A stretch of 64,000 nucleotides of DNA from Hirudo medicinalis (lineage: Eukaryota > Annelida > Clitellata > Hirudinida > Hirudinidae), in contig MPNW01000507.1 of the NCBI GenBank assembly GCA_011800805.1, forward strand, positions 34,148 to 98,147. The letters run 5' to 3'. Below are positions 28,701 through 40,427 of the stretch, in pieces. Within the stretch, counting starts at the first letter, position 1. Each line of letters begins with the position of its first letter. Position numbers and translations under genes: made by a program. A model generated the notes under the pieces. That model had not been told where the DNA came from and did not search any database. It saw only the letters and a list, made by a program, of their open reading frames with translations.

Positions 28701-29060
28701 GTCAGCAACCTTTAACACAGCATCCACAGCAATTTTGAATGGCCTTGAAGTCATTACCATGGGGGGGGGGGCTTGCAATAGGACCATGATAATTATCATC
28801 ACCATCATCATGTTAAATCAGCTTCATCATCATTGTCATCACCAGCACCAATTCCCCAATAAAAATCCTTAACTTCCTAGGAGCAACACAAAAAGGATGC
28901 TTCCCCAGACAGACAGATTTATGTGGATGGAGATTCAATAATTCAAGGAATGCCCAGCAAGGTCCCCACTCAGAAGTCAGCTGCTGCTTCAAGTCTCACA
29001 TTCATGCGAATACACCAGGTAAGTGTGGATGGGTACACATGGGATAGAGTACCAGTCCTA

Positions 29061-29100
<40 letters not shown>

Positions 29101-29484
29101 ATTATTATTATTATTATTATTTGTCATTATCATTACAATAATACCACTACTATTATTACCACCACCACCAACAACAACAACAATAATAATAATAACAATA
29201 TAAAATAATAATAATCATCATCATCATCATAATAACAATAAGCATAGTCATCGTTGTTATTTAGCTGTGGTTTTTTTTATCCTTAATAGCATCTCATTTA
29301 CATTTTAGAAATTGCGATAAGCTCAATTGAAGGCCTTGTTGAAGGATGAAATAATTATGATGATATTAATAACAATCAAACAAAAACTGGTTGCATCACG
29401 AGGCAAAGGTACCTGGCATCTCAATGCCAATCATAAATCTTGTCCAGACAACTATTCATAATTCTATTCTAATATTTCTGCCAC

Positions 29485-29521
<37 letters not shown>

Positions 29522-32500
29522 GTTGTTGTTGTTGTTGTTGCTACTGGTTGATGTTCAAAGGACAAAGGAGGTCATCAGTTAAATATCTCCTCCAATGAGA
29601 ACCTCAGTAATGCTTTAAAGTCTTCAAGATCTTCAGAAAAAGAGAGATAGTGAAGTGAAAAGAGAGGGGGATATTGGCTGTCGTGGAAACGTACTGGTTT
29701 TCCATGGAAGAGGACCTAGAATGTGGGTAATTGTGTGTAATTGCAATGCAGAGGTCGACAGTGACTTTGGAATGGAGTACAACAAATGTCAACATGAACT
29801 GATGAATGCACAATCGAAAGCACGACAAAACAATATCGATCTATCACAAACAATGCCAGATTTTGTGCTAATAGTGTAATTATCAATAAAATACTCTTTA
29901 TTGTTGAAATGACAATTAATGTAATTCACCCATGTTTATAACTGCCATAAAACAAACCAACACAAGTGAAGGATAAGAGATTTAAGTATACAAGTGACCT
30001 TTGTTCGACCTTTTCTAAGAGGAAGTGACAAGATAACGAGTAAATATAAGATGAAATGTAATATTATTAATAGGGAAGTCAACCTTTTTTGGCCTCTCAC
30101 CAACAGCCAGAGGGGCAAGAGAAATCAGGAGGGGTGGCAGCCTCCTCTCCCAAATTGAGACCCTGATTATTACTTTTATCAATGGCATGTCTAGTGTTTC
30201 TGTAGTAGCACTTATTAACACATTATGGTGTGGTATAGTAGTGCAGTAGGTGTAGCCCAGCATTTCTCAATAATAATAACAACAACAATACAAAATGCAA
30301 TGCTCATTCCAAAAGTCCAGCTGGTCCAGTTTCGTTCAACAATGCCAATGACATATCCAAAGCTAAAAGGGAGAAAAGTTGATGATGGATGAGTCTCGAG
30401 GCAAGTGCAAGACAGAAACTTAAAACAAAACAACATCCCATCTGCAGTATCCTCCAAGTGAAGTCGGGACAAGAATGGAAAACCACTCCGCCACGGAAAA
30501 TAACTGGATTGGAAAATGAAAAAAAAAAGAAATCTAATAAATTAGAATCGGTGCAACACCGCCCGACTTGCATCCCAAAAGAAAACTTATTGACATCTTG
30601 ACATTTGCTCGTGACATCTCATCGCAATCGTCACGACTATTCTCAATAGACTGCATGGAATGTGATGTAAGTAGTAGTAGTAGTAGTAATAGAGTCCGAT
30701 GTCTGACTGGTCCACATTATTTGCAATAACATTGACAATCTCACTGGGCTGTAAAACCTGGCATATACTTGACCAAACAGGCATATCCATGTTATTCTTA
30801 TGAATGCTTTGGTCATTATCATTGTCATTGCCATTATCATTATTATCATCATAATCATCATCATCATCATTATTATTATTATTATTGTTGTTGTTGTTAT
30901 TGTTATTATTAATAGTAATAATATTATTATTTGATTACTGCTATTGTTATCACTGTTATCATTATTACTTACTAACTATTAAGTCATTATCACTGTTATT
31001 ATTATTACTACTTATTATTAATATTATTATTACGCCCTTACTACAAGTCATTGACGTCTGTTGTAGATATTCAATCTTTGACTTGGACTTTGCTTCTCAG
31101 ATTTCTTCAAAGTTAATAGCATCGAGAGTTTAATATTTTTTGTTCTCAGAAAGTGACACTCTTCTGGTCACCACTATCACCGCCACCAGCATCATTATCA
31201 TAACTCTACCAACAGTATTTTTTCCATACTAGAAATGGCACTTCAGACCAGTACCAACTGGTTACTTGTTCTGATTCTGATTCGAACTCTAAAGCATCAA
31301 GTGTGCCACTAGAAATTTCTTAAAAACTAGGGGGATGCGGCTTTCCCGGACCACAGTGCATTCGTCTTTTTCGGACACTTTTGTGACTTGCAGTCAATGA
31401 ACGATTGCGATCGATAGAGTATCATGGTAGAATATCGACTGTGGTAGAGTATTATGATAGAGTATCATAGCAGATAAAAGGTGCAATGCACAACGCACAA
31501 CGAGTTTTGTAAGATGGAATGTCGTATTTAATGATCAGACATCAGTCATTAGGACCTCGTGTGTGTTTGTGTATGTATGCGCGAGTATGTGCGAGTGTGT
31601 GCGTGCGTGTGTATGTGTGTGTGTCGTCTGAATAAACCACATCAAGCTACATTCTTCTTGTGGCGAGTGTTACCACAAAAAAAAATAAACATTTTTAGAG
31701 AAAGAGAATATTCTCTCTACAACATGGCAGGCATCCTTTGCTTACAAAGGATGTTTGCAGACTGCTGGCTGTTGCTTTAGGTAATATGTTAAGTAAATCG
31801 GTTGACATAACAAAGTAACTGCAACGGCGAAGACGACGACGAAGATGGTAGTGGTGATGTTGATAACGATGATAGGTGATTGCCATGCGATGGATTATGC
31901 AGGGCACAGAAAGTGAAAAATGAGATTCAGTCTGGACATGTGTCTGTCTGTGTTGGGAATGTTTAAGAAAAACATTGTTACATCACCGATGTTAAAAAAA
32001 CACGTTCTGGATGGTAACAGCTGACAACATGTGGCTGTTGCAATAAGTGGTATCACTTTCATAAGGTGATGATAGTAACAATAGTAATAATAATAATAAT
32101 AATAAGGTGATGATAGTAATAATAGTAATAATAATAATAATAATAATGAAAATAATAATAATAATAACATTAATAATAACAATAACAAGAATAACAACAA
32201 CTTAATATTAATAAATACAAAAATAACAACACGGACTTCCACAACAAAAAGATCAAAACACCATCACAACTATCTGCTTTAGGTCAGGAAAGTTCATTGT
32301 TTGCTGAAGAAAGTTAGAGATAAGGTCCAAAACATGGATGAATTACTTGGAAACTTGAGTAAGCAAGAAATGGAAGAAGAAGCAGCAAGGGAAGGATTGA
32401 TGGTCAGTGAAAATGAATGCCGGTTCTACAGTCGTGTTTGCAACCCAATCTGCACCTCCGGGAGCGTCCTCGGGTAGGGGTAGGGGCGCTATATAAATGA

Positions 32501-34415
32501 TAGATCGATTAAAAAGTGCCTAAGCATCCCGTTTGGATACCCAAGGCACTCGAAAGATCGGCCAAACACAAACACAAATTGAGTCGATCTCAATGTCGTT
32601 TTACAGGAGCGGAATGGCCGGTCGGATGGGTAGGACGTCGTTAAAGGACAAAGGTGATAACAAGTGTTTTATTACCTGTGAAATTGTGTGGAGAAGAGTA
32701 TCAGGTGGTGTGTTGAAATCAGGAAGAAATTAAAGCTCCGAGAAGATTACACAAAACGATGCATCTCCAACTAAGCAAACGGGAACAACAACGCATCGGT
32801 GTATCTTCTCCATGTGGCCGATTTGCGTTATATTGAATTATATCGTATTTTGCAAGTGATTTTATTAGATATTTTTTGTTGAGTCATGAAAAGAAGCTCT
32901 TAATGGTTACATCAAAATAAAAATAATTTTCCCAGTGCGTTTATGTGAACGACTTTCGTCGAGAAGTCGCGAGGAGTTCTTCGCGAACGTATTTTAAACG
33001 ATGACGTTTGCTCAACTAAATACAAATACGACAAGAAATGGAGATTTCACAGTATCATTAATATTTTTGGCTCGTGAATTTGTTATTCGGAGATAATGGT
33101 GAGTTCAAAACCGATGATAAAATGACTTTTGGTTTCTATCCAGTCACATTAATTAGTCACATTCACTGGGAGTAAATTGAATAATTATTCACGGCTTCCA
33201 ACGAATATTAACGCCGCTTACCTGTAGTTCGCACCAGGCCACGTGAACCCCGGTCTCGGTATCCAACCCCTTGAAGACGGCCTTAAAGGATCCCCTGCCT
33301 ATGCTGAGGTCGAACTTGAGGAAGCGACCGTTGGGCGAAGTGGCCACCACCATCTCTTCCTCCGGCTCCTTCTTTTCCCTACTCTCGTCGAGCGCCTTCG
33401 ACAGGTTCTTCCTTATGTCCAACTCCTCGTCGCTTTCTTCCTCTTCGACGAAGGTCTCCTGCAGAGTGCACGCCATGGACTGATGCTCGACGTCGCCGTG
33501 TCGGTCCTTCTCGGTCGTCTGCTCGCGATCCTCTCCTGGATCGAGAACTTTGGAATTTCCCACCAGTCTCTCCAGGTCCTTTCTGCTCCTCACGGTGCTG
33601 TTGCTCTCGTCGTCCGAGAAAGTCAAGGAGTCGTTTCTCTCCTCCATCTTCACTTTCTTCGAGGAGGATCCGTCCACGTCGCTCTCGCCGTTGCCGGGCT
33701 TGCCGCGAGATGCATCTCGTCCGGACGAATCGTCGAGTTTGTCGGGAGGAGGAGATTTTTTGTCGGTTCCCAAGTCTGGCGTTTGAGGATTCCTCGTGGG
33801 TGACGGAGAATGAGTCGATATGCATTTCGGTTCGGTCGCCGAGGAAACTGTCAGCAATTGATTGCTAAGGAGAGATTTTCTCGAAGTAATGGAAGAACTC
33901 ATGGAAGAAGTTTCGACTGCCGTCGTGATCGGAGAGACCGTGACCGAATCAAGAGGGGACTTGTTGTTTGCAGAGGCATTAATGGCATCCTCTGCTCTGA
34001 CTCGCTGGACCATCGAGGCATTAGAAATGGGAACGGTCGTACATTTGAACCTGTTGTTTTGTCGAGTCACCGGTTCGGTTTTTGGACCGGTGCCGACCTT
34101 GGCGTAGTTGCCGCTAGATATCGTGCTGATGGGAGACCTTCGTTCTTTGTCGACACTGCTTTCTTCCACCTTCTTCTTCACCCTGCCCAGCTCCTTCAGA
34201 GACACACAGCCTCCTTCTCCAAAGAGACTGTTTCCCATTTGACATGTCGGTGATAAAGAGCCATTGTCGTTAATGGGTGGGGATTCAACATCATGTTTGG
34301 TCAGATTTACGTTATCAACTTCATCCTCATCATGTTTGTGATTAGAAATGCTTAATTGTCCAATACACTCAGTACTCCTGGCATTTTCCAAAGTTGGATG
34401 AAGTTCACTTGACAT
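3175..34415 (-). CDS. WNK: WNK (with-no-lysine) Ser/Thr protein kinase, 12 coding exons, about 3004 residues
   Basis: Exons in transcript order: 34415-33222, 26610-26435, 15278-15058, 14227-14070, 12109-12021, 11775-11559, 11252-10719, 10160-10060, 9984-9895, 9670-9526, 9449-8982, 8796-3175. WNKs phosphorylate OSR1/SPAK, which control cation-chloride cotransporters and cell volume. The WNK hallmark is present: catalytic lysine in the glycine loop (GRGSFK, K378) and cysteine at the usual lysine place (VAWCELQ, C395). Also seen: HRDLKCDN (D495), DLGL 514-517 (chloride-binding leucines), activation-loop S528 in [12 protein letters not shown], and PF1 in exons 5-7. A KEAAA-repeat helix is at about 719-760 and a second PF-like domain at about 928-1000. 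OSR1/SPAK-binding motifs are RFVV 1792-1795 and RFEV 1839-1842, followed by a short charged helix ([16 protein letters not shown]). The tail is Gln-rich. Residues 1-372 look disordered. The start is the first ATG of the open frame. The exon 9 donor at 9895 (AA|GTTGGT) is chosen by phase and is the weakest join. Confidence 0.93.
3415..3466 (-). repeat. Second CAA/CAG tract encoding polyglutamine near the WNK C-terminus
   Basis: Mostly TTG triplets on the plus strand, read as CAA (Gln) in the WNK frame, about 16 residues with few interruptions. Confidence 0.85.
4672..4745 (-). repeat. CAA/CAG tract encoding a polyglutamine run of over 20 residues
   Basis: On the plus strand the tract reads mixed TTG/CTG triplets. 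In the WNK frame they encode an almost pure Gln run. The mixture of CAA and CAG should slow slippage compared with a pure CAG tract. Confidence 0.9.
10306..10436. repeat. CAT/CAC trinucleotide repeat in a WNK intron
   Basis: Imperfect (ATC)n and (ACC)n array between WNK exons 8 and 7, with no coding role. Confidence 0.8.
11028..11153 (-). repeat. In-frame (KEAAA)n repeat in WNK exon 7
   Basis: Six perfect KEAAA pentapeptides, flanked by KEAAAA and KEAAVA variants, directly follow the basic end of the kinase/PF1 region (VKRKRVAVA). The alanine codons differ between units (GCT, GCA, GCC), so the peptide is more uniform than the DNA. The pattern predicts a rigid alpha-helix with i to i+4 Glu-Lys contacts. 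Confidence 0.9.
12262..12485. repeat. (CAA)n/(CAG)n then (TAA)n microsatellites in a WNK intron
   Basis: A CAA/CGA/CAG block at 12262-12331 is followed by a pure TAA array at about 12417-12485, in the intron between WNK exons 5 and 4. Confidence 0.85.
12995..13171. repeat. (ATC)n array, partly in longer repeated units
   Basis: A roughly 60-base block with CACTATCACCCTCATCATTGCC occurs twice, followed by a pure ATC array. It lies in the WNK intron 12110-14069. The long Asp or Ser open frames over it are products of the repeat. Confidence 0.85.
13732..13891. repeat. GGAT/ATGG-type minisatellite in a WNK intron
   Basis: Imperfect tandem units built from GGATGGAT and GGATGATG, with GTATGGATGATGAA variants. 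Confidence 0.8.
14500..14615. repeat. (ATT)n array with ACTGTTATT interruptions
   Basis: AT-rich tandem array in the intron between WNK exons 4 and 3; no coding potential. Confidence 0.75.
14906..14969. repeat. Degenerate telomere-like CCCTAA repeats
   Basis: Several near copies of CCCTAA (CCTAACCCTA, CCCTAACCCTAGCC, CCCTAATCCC) lie 90-150 bases from WNK exon 3. They look like a short interstitial run of the animal telomere repeat TTAGGG. Confidence 0.55.
16609..16850. repeat. Two (ATC)n/(ATG)n microsatellites
   Basis: (CAT)n plus (TTA)n at about 16609-16660 and (ATG)n at about 16814-16846, inside the large WNK intron. Confidence 0.75.
17660..17838. repeat. Minisatellite with unit GAGAGGAGAATGAAT/AAGA
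   Basis: About a dozen imperfect copies of a 14-18 base unit containing GAGAGGAGAATG. It gives Arg/Glu or Ser/Leu-rich open frames with no stop, which are not genes. Confidence 0.85.
18728..18950. repeat. Minisatellite with unit near GGATGCATGAAGAATGGATAC
   Basis: Tandem units of about 24-30 bases sharing ATGGATACACGGATGGTGGATGCATGAAGA, decaying toward the 3' side. Confidence 0.8.
19801..19951. repeat. AACT tetranucleotide array with AACCG variants
   Basis: Repeats of AACTAACTAACCGACT, including higher-order copies with the spacer AAAATCATCAACT. Confidence 0.85.
20458..20577. repeat. Imperfect GGAT/GAAT tetranucleotide array
   Basis: ATGGATGGATGAATGG-type units with several substitutions, inside the large WNK intron. 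Confidence 0.7.
21854..22167. repeat. 157-base direct duplication around a single N (assembly join)
   Basis: 21854-22010 and 22012-22167 are near identical: both start TCATTAATTCGTTGCTTC and end ATCTACAACAGTGAAG, and they differ only inside the TAA array. One N at 22011 separates them. This is what two unmerged contig ends over the same locus look like. Confidence 0.85.
23070..23300. repeat. 17-18 base minisatellite (TGTTAAATGTATATTGTA)
   Basis: About twelve copies of TGTTAAATGTATATTGTA-like units. A higher-order block containing TATGGTGTACAT occurs twice. Stop-free Tyr/Cys/Asn-rich frames across it are artefacts of the repeat. Confidence 0.85.
24827..25425. repeat. About 250-base direct duplication around a single N (assembly join)
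   Basis: The segment beginning GTAATAGTAATAATAAT and containing CTCGTTCAACGATCAAAAC and ATGCATCTTAAAATGGACG appears before and after the N at 25153, with small indels such as GAATACGCC against GAATAACGCC. This is the same pattern as at 22011. Confidence 0.8.
25620..25850. repeat. (TAA)n/(CAA)n array
   Basis: Long AT-rich trinucleotide array. A 60-base block with AACAATAATAATAATGAAACAATAATGATAG occurs twice. Confidence 0.8.
29060..29225. repeat. (ATT)n then (CAA/TAA/CAT)n microsatellites
   Basis: Pure ATT array at about 29063-29122, then ACC/AAC/AAT/CAT triplets. Confidence 0.75.
29484..29540. repeat. (TTA)n(TTG)n compound microsatellite
   Basis: A pure TTA run passes directly into a TTG run. 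The poly-Leu frame over it is not a gene. Confidence 0.8.
31556..31626. repeat. (TG)n-rich purine-pyrimidine alternating tract
   Basis: TGTGTGTTTGTGTATGTATGCGCGAG continuing into GTGTGTATGTGTGTGTGT. Such alternating tracts can adopt Z-DNA. Confidence 0.7.
32410..32580 (+). mobile_element. SINE-like repeat, copy 1 (3' body conserved)
   Basis: The 3' half (GATAGATCGATTAAAAAGTGCCT, then AAGGCACTC, then AGATCGGC) matches the element at 44417-44620. The arms AGTGCCT and AGGCACT can fold into a hairpin. The 5' part (GTGTTTGCAACCC then GGGTAGGGG) is a decayed version of the same tRNA-related head. Confidence 0.6.
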
Positions 34416-35679
34416 TTGATAACTGATTTTCAACTAGATTTGGGATATTGCCAAAGACAATGAAGTTTGTCACTTCTTTGTTTACAAAGTAGAATAATTT
34501 CTGTAATTGCTGAGTTCTTCCATTAAATCTCAACAAAAACTGATACTTTATTAACAATTCGAAAAATTTTGCAGTTTGCGCCCGATGATCTGCTTCTCAA
34601 TGCAGGAAAACTTGAAAGACTTTTATTTTCAATCACTGAAATAAATGCACGAGTCTGATTATGAAATTAAATTTAGGTTCGATTAAATATTTCCGGCGCT
34701 ACCGTCAGACAATTGACAGCGCACTAAATTGTTCGCAACATAAACAAATGCGAAAGCAGATAATTTAAATAGCTAAAAGAACAAAATATACTTTAAATAA
34801 TTCATATAAAACCACAAAACATACCGCTCCAATTTGCAAACTCTTTATTAAACAAAATATCCCAAAGACAACCGTGATTCGGGATAGTTTAAATTAGATG
34901 TTTCCAAAAATCTGACTCCCAAATAACTGTGCTCTAAACCGATAGCACTATCGTACGTCGGCCACGTTACATTAATACACAGGACAAAAAATTAAATCAA
35001 TGGAAATTGAAAAATGAAAAAATAATCCAAACAACTGTTACATATATCCGACGAGCCAGACGAGATATGCGCATTACACACCGTCATCGGGAGAACAGCC
35101 ATGTTGGCACTTAACATAGAATCGAAAGCCGCGGATTTATGCGAAAAATCGAAGCGCAGAAGTAATGGCAATGTCCCCGCCATTGCATTATATTCTGTTC
35201 AGTGACATTGTGCCATCATCTCACAGGTAATGAGTTTATGCGGACCGGTTAAGCATTTCATTCACCTTGGGCAAGAACTATTGAGCGACGAGGTGAACCC
35301 AAGCTACGAAATGGGTGCATTCATCTGCTTTCACGCTCACCTTAACAATCTATACTGGGGAGTTCTTACAATGACGATACTAGCCGATCGACTCACCACC
35401 CGAATGGCTGCTCTCAATTATTCAACATTCTATGTACCACAACCCAGTAGCAGACGACATTCGATCCTCGCTGTCAAAAGGATTAGCCATCTCGCAAAGT
35501 TCTTACGAACTGAAATGGATTCTACCATATTTCACGCATTTCAATTGATATATTTTATTTTCACATAAAAATTCATAAGGTATGTTAATGCTCCAACAGC
35601 CTGAATGTACAAGTGCCAATTAAGGGCCAATCGAATATGCAGGCGAGTCACGTTCTATCGAATTTGAGACAAATCCATT
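34416..35679. other. Intergenic region upstream of WNK and downstream of the helical-protein gene
   Basis: It should contain the WNK promoter and 5' UTR; an acceptor-like CTAG just above 34433 could mark a 5' UTR exon. A minus-strand AATAAA at 35554-35559, about 120 bases past the stop at 35680, fits the 3' end of the neighbour. A plus-strand frame at 35230-35568 (ATG, 112 residues) has no recognised motif and is left uncalled. Confidence 0.45.
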
Positions 35680-38600
35680 TTATTCCTTCCACTTCGACAT
35701 CGCGTCCAGCAATTTCTGTTCTTTTTCAGAGGGATTAGATGCGCTTTGAAAACCCTGCAGGAGAAAGGTAGCTAATGATAAATGCTTTTATTAAGTAATT
35801 TAAACGTAGAAATTTAAACTCGCTGTTGCTTCCAGCTGAGCTCGCACGACATCAATACCTGTTTTGCTGTAACTTTCAAGTCTTCCAGTAAACCCTTTGA
35901 TGACTCAGATAAATTTTCAATCAAAGCCAAGGCATTATCTTGTGAAAACTGACAAATACAAACTGAATGTTTTGGAAGGAATTTTTTTTGAATTAATGCA
36001 AAAAAGCGTGATTAATGGCCTTAATTCCTGAGAAATATTAAATTCTCAATAAAATTAGGTCAACTCCCACACAGATTAACCTACAAGTCTTAGAAAAAAA
36101 TTCATGGTCTGTAGAAACACAACCGTTTCTCTAATTTGTTGAAGATTAAAATAATCAGAGTAGAAATCAGTAAAAAACAAATTCTAATTTTAGAAGGATT
36201 ACCAAACTATTGCAACAAAGCAAAAACCAAAGGTTCTTCACTTGTTCATGGCCTGTTAATACATTGAACCTCGAAGTGGCATCAATCTGAAACACCAAAG
36301 AACTGACAATCTCCAGAGATGTTTCCATATTTGATCCCAATCTTAACGAACATATTAAGCATTATTAAATAAACATATTGAAAACAGTTTCAGACACGTT
36401 TTAAAGGTATTAACTGCAAAATTGACACAAATAATAACCTAATAAATTACTTACTAGACAATTCTATTATTAAACCTTAAATAAATCACTGACTTCTGCA
36501 TTACATTCAAGATTCATTTGAACCCAATAGCAGAAACAACATTCAAGATGATTCAAGCAGTAAAAGGGCTTACTCATAGAACTTGTGACTTGTGGGTTAA
36601 ACTGTTATTGTTGCTAAGATTTTTATTGCTAGAATTTCAAATCTACCTGAACCACTATGTTTATCAAAACAAGAATAGCTGATGAGTAGCCAAATTTAGA
36701 CACAAACGTGTCTAAGTGTATCGCCAAGCATTCGTATTCACAAAAGCCATCATGTTGTGTTTATTTCATGCAGTAACAACAACAGCAGCAGCAGCAACAA
36801 CAACAATATCAATAACACTAACAACAAATTATTATTATTATTTTTAATAATTTTATTTCAATTGAGATTTAAAGACCTTTCATCAGATGCATGAGAGGAC
36901 AGAAAGGGAATCACTTCATCCAATCTCTTTATCTTTTCATTGAGTTGCTCTGCCCACTCAGGTGTTAAAGGATTTTCCTGTTGAATTGTGATCACCAAAG
37001 GGCACGACTTACCGGTCATGAACTTTGACACCAAACCTTTTCATCGTGCATATGAAATCATAATGTTGCTAGACTCTTAACAATCATGTTGATGCCTGAT
37101 ATTATCAACATCAACCTTGTCATAGCAAATCGTCCACATGTACACAATCATCACATAAGTATTCGTAATACCACCATTTTCACAATTTAACCTTCAATTG
37201 CTGATCGTGGCATTCTCTGATTATGCTTTCGATGGTGTCGATCAATTCGTTGTTATTGGCACTGTCTTCATCCTCCCAGCCTTTTCCACCATCAGACAGA
37301 AGCCTCGTTCTGTCACAGAGGACCCGAGCAGGACTCGAAGGATAAACGTTTCAGAATAAACAATCTTTTTAAAATTTAATATAACAACTTTAATGCAAAT
37401 GTAACTTGAAAAAATGCTAAAATAGAGTTTAACTATTTGACTTTAGTATGAGAAATTACTTTGTGTCAGCATCGATTCCCATGATGACGAGGGGATCGAA
37501 TTCCTTTCTGTCTACGAATTTCCTGGACTTTACCACCTGAAGCATTTAAAGGAGTGGGGTAACACTCAAAAAGTAACATAACAACAAAACAACACGAGCA
37601 GTTCGACCAGATATTTCAGGAACTTCTTTATAAACAAATTTCATCAACTTTTACAAATTCACATTTATGACATTTGAACCAAACCTGTGCCTTGCAAAAG
37701 ACCATAAGCAGTAGCAAGCAGTCAGAATCAAAGGAATAAACAGTAGACATATCACTAGGAAGATTGTTATCATGACTTTGATGTAATGATGATGGTGATG
37801 CTGTTGATGATGATGACACTAGTGATGAGTATCTTTCAAACTTCCTCAAGAGAAGATGCCTCATTGACTTCAATCTCTCAATCCATCCGTTCGAAACATT
37901 GTACTCCTCTCCAAAATGTGTTTTCTGAAAGAACATTTGCGATAGAATGCGATTAAAATTGACAATACAATACAAACTAATACAATTATTAACATTAACA
38001 ATTATTACAAGCACTATTGAGCATTTATCCAAATAAAATATGCAAACAAATCAAATATCAAGCATTATTATTGTTCCTCACAACCTCCTCATTCTTAAGC
38101 TTTTCAGATTCCTCAATCCTGCTTGTCATTTCCTTCATGTCGTCGGCCAGAGCTTTCACCAATTCTTGGAGTTTTGGCAAATCGCCGAACGTGCCGTTAC
38201 GACCGATCGGATAGCTTCCCGTCAGGAAGGCAAAAGATTTGATGGCATTGTGGATAAAAACAAGCATCTTGGAAACTATATTGTGCCAAGTGTCTTCATG
38301 ACCTTGGAGATTTGATTTTGAAATCAGAGTTTCTCCATGATCAAGAGCCATCGCAATAAATCGCTGACAGGTAGCAAACAACTTGTCGAACTCTTTTTGC
38401 AACGTCTCGCTCGACGGCAGGCAGGTCGATATTATCTCCGACAGAGTCCCTATCTGGTGCGTGAATTTCTTTGCCTGTGAAAATATTTAATGGAACTCTC
38501 GAGCGATGGATTTCTTGAGCGATTAAAATTATTTGAGATTTATTTTGGCAAGTAGTGCACAAATCGAAAAAGAATCAAAGCATTCATTTAAGAAAAACAG

Positions 38601-40427
38601 AAGTCCTTTACATGTTGTTTGACAACGTCATGATTTTTCAGGGCTCTGTGGTTGCAGATGTATTTTGGTACAGGATTCCATAAAAACAACTCAGCATCAA
38701 CTGCTTGATAGAGGAGATACATCTTGAAATAAAATATTAAATTGTTGACTCATTAAATGTAAATTTTACATAAAGATTTATCATGTTAATTTTCTTAAAG
38801 TTAATTTTTGACTTAAAATTGCTAGATTCAATAGGTAAAATTCAATGTTTAACCCACACAATTGATGAGAAGGACTGACGTCTGCTCCATGATTGTGATG
38901 TAATTGGCATCGAGTCTGATCACTCTAGAGATTGATTCAAAGAAGATGGATGACAATTGAGACAGGTGATTCAAGTTTGTCTCTAGATCCAATCTAATCA
39001 TGAATAGGTGCAAATGCTTAAATGATTCTTGATTCATTCAAAGACACTGCAGTACCTTTCAGATGGTGTCAAATACAGGTGACAGGCCAAAATGTTAGAC
39101 GTTAAGCATGAAGTCACTTCTTGAAGTTCAATGATAGATGACATAAGCAAAGACCAAACAATGGCATTCTTCCTACCACTAATGGCATCGCCATTAACAT
39201 TTGTTACCAACTCTTCTATAATTCTGTATAGATGTTTATCTGTAAGCACAAATCAATGTAATCCATATCTTTGATTTACCATAGAATCTAACTTTCATAC
39301 CCAAATCATTCAATGTAATCTTATTTCTTTGAAAGGAACGGGCATGCTCGTGAATTCTTCGAATTACTTCGGAACTGTAATATTTGTTCCGGGGATAAAT
39401 TAAATCCTTGGTTTCGGTGAACTTGTCTGCATTTCGAAACATACCACAAACGTTGTCAAAACGCTAAGCAGACCTCCGAAAATGATTATCACTACATCAC
39501 TAAATGTGTTTGCTATTAATTTTGTGATAGGTTTGATAAAGTTATTGTCTTCTTAATTTACATATATGAATAATCTATAAAATAAATGATTTCTATTAAA
39601 CAGATGCAGAAAAATGTCCAAAAAATGTGCAAATTTTTAAGAACAAAAAAAACTATGTCAAATTGTCACTAGTAAAAAATTATAAATTTATTTATATGTT
39701 GAAAAAATTTTAATTGTATAAAAAGTTATCAAAAAGAATTTAATATTATTAGAATTAATATTAATATCGTACAGTGCGATGCAAATTCCAATAACATCGA
39801 TATCATTCTCGCACTCACTCAAAAAATCGATAAGTTGAGTCATAGTGACAGCTACTCCTTCAGAAGCTGGCCGGTCATAATTTACTACGAAGTTGATTAT
39901 GTTGCGCACACATTCGTGCAGTTTTCCTAATCCGTCCGTGAAAGCATTTTGCCCAGCAGTTTGGATCCTCTGGAGATTTCTAAATTCTGAGCGAAGGCAG
40001 ATTAGGATTTGATCAAGAAATACATATTAAGGCATCTCAATGTTAGACGAGACAAGCAAGATTATTATTCACCATTATTCAATTCCATCAGAAGTATCCT
40101 CAGTTGCTTTCTGAAGTCTGCAACTAAACTGCTTTGCATCAAATCTGTTCCAAAGAGGACAAACCGCCTCAGGAGAGGATATAAATCGGATAACGTTCTT
40201 TGCAGATTCGAAGATGATGTAATAGGAAGCGAAATTTGATTTTCTTGTTCGACATTGATATCATCCTCATAGCGCGGATGGGTGAGGGTGTTAATAATCT
40301 TTGACCCTGTTGCATAGCAACAATTATATTCAGAACAATAACTTGGACCATTACGATAAAAAGTTTAACCTAATGTTTCTAAGGCACGTATTTTGGCAAT
40401 TCTTGCTCGCGAAACGTCCTTTGCCAT
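35680..40427 (-). CDS. Unrecognised 743-residue, probably alpha-helical protein, 15 exons
   Basis: Exons in transcript order: 40427-40370, 40306-40073, 39986-39819, 39426-39280, 39239-39056, 38993-38858, 38722-38612, 38474-38082, 37924-37685, 37536-37460, 37309-37192, 36977-36877, 36341-36242, 35948-35859, 35754-35680. All fourteen junctions have GT..AG ends and agreeing phases, which is strong evidence for a real gene. The protein starts MAKDVSRARIAKIRALETLG and ends LLDAMSKWKE. There is no signal peptide, membrane segment or catalytic motif that I can see. The sequence is Leu/Ile/Ser-rich with regularly spaced hydrophobic residues, suggesting an all-helical scaffold or adaptor, with one Ser/Asn-rich loop (SSLVSSSSTASPSSLHQ) in exon 9. 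I do not recognise the family and give no function. It is divergent from the RING gene, about 800 bases away. Confidence 0.82.

Larger units (their letters stand above)
26611..33221. other. WNK intron between exons 1 and 2, 6.6 kb
   Basis: I found no supported gene here. It holds (ATT)n, (TAA)n and (TG)n microsatellites, a GA run near 28471-28491, an 11-base G run at about 28761, and a SINE-like repeat near 32410-32580. Short open frames such as 29655-29879 and 30304-30573 have neither motifs nor convincing splice partners. Confidence 0.6.

Noticed and set aside
35230..35568. 112-residue plus-strand ORF upstream of WNK
   Set aside because: ATG-started and non-repetitive, but no motif, no family resemblance and no poly(A) or splice evidence. 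It could be chance in intergenic DNA, so it was not called.
39688..39818. Extension of the helical-protein exon 3 to the ORF end (SECENDIDVIGICIALYDI)
   Set aside because: A strong GTGAGT donor at 39818 joins the next exon in the right phase; the extension offers no compatible donor.
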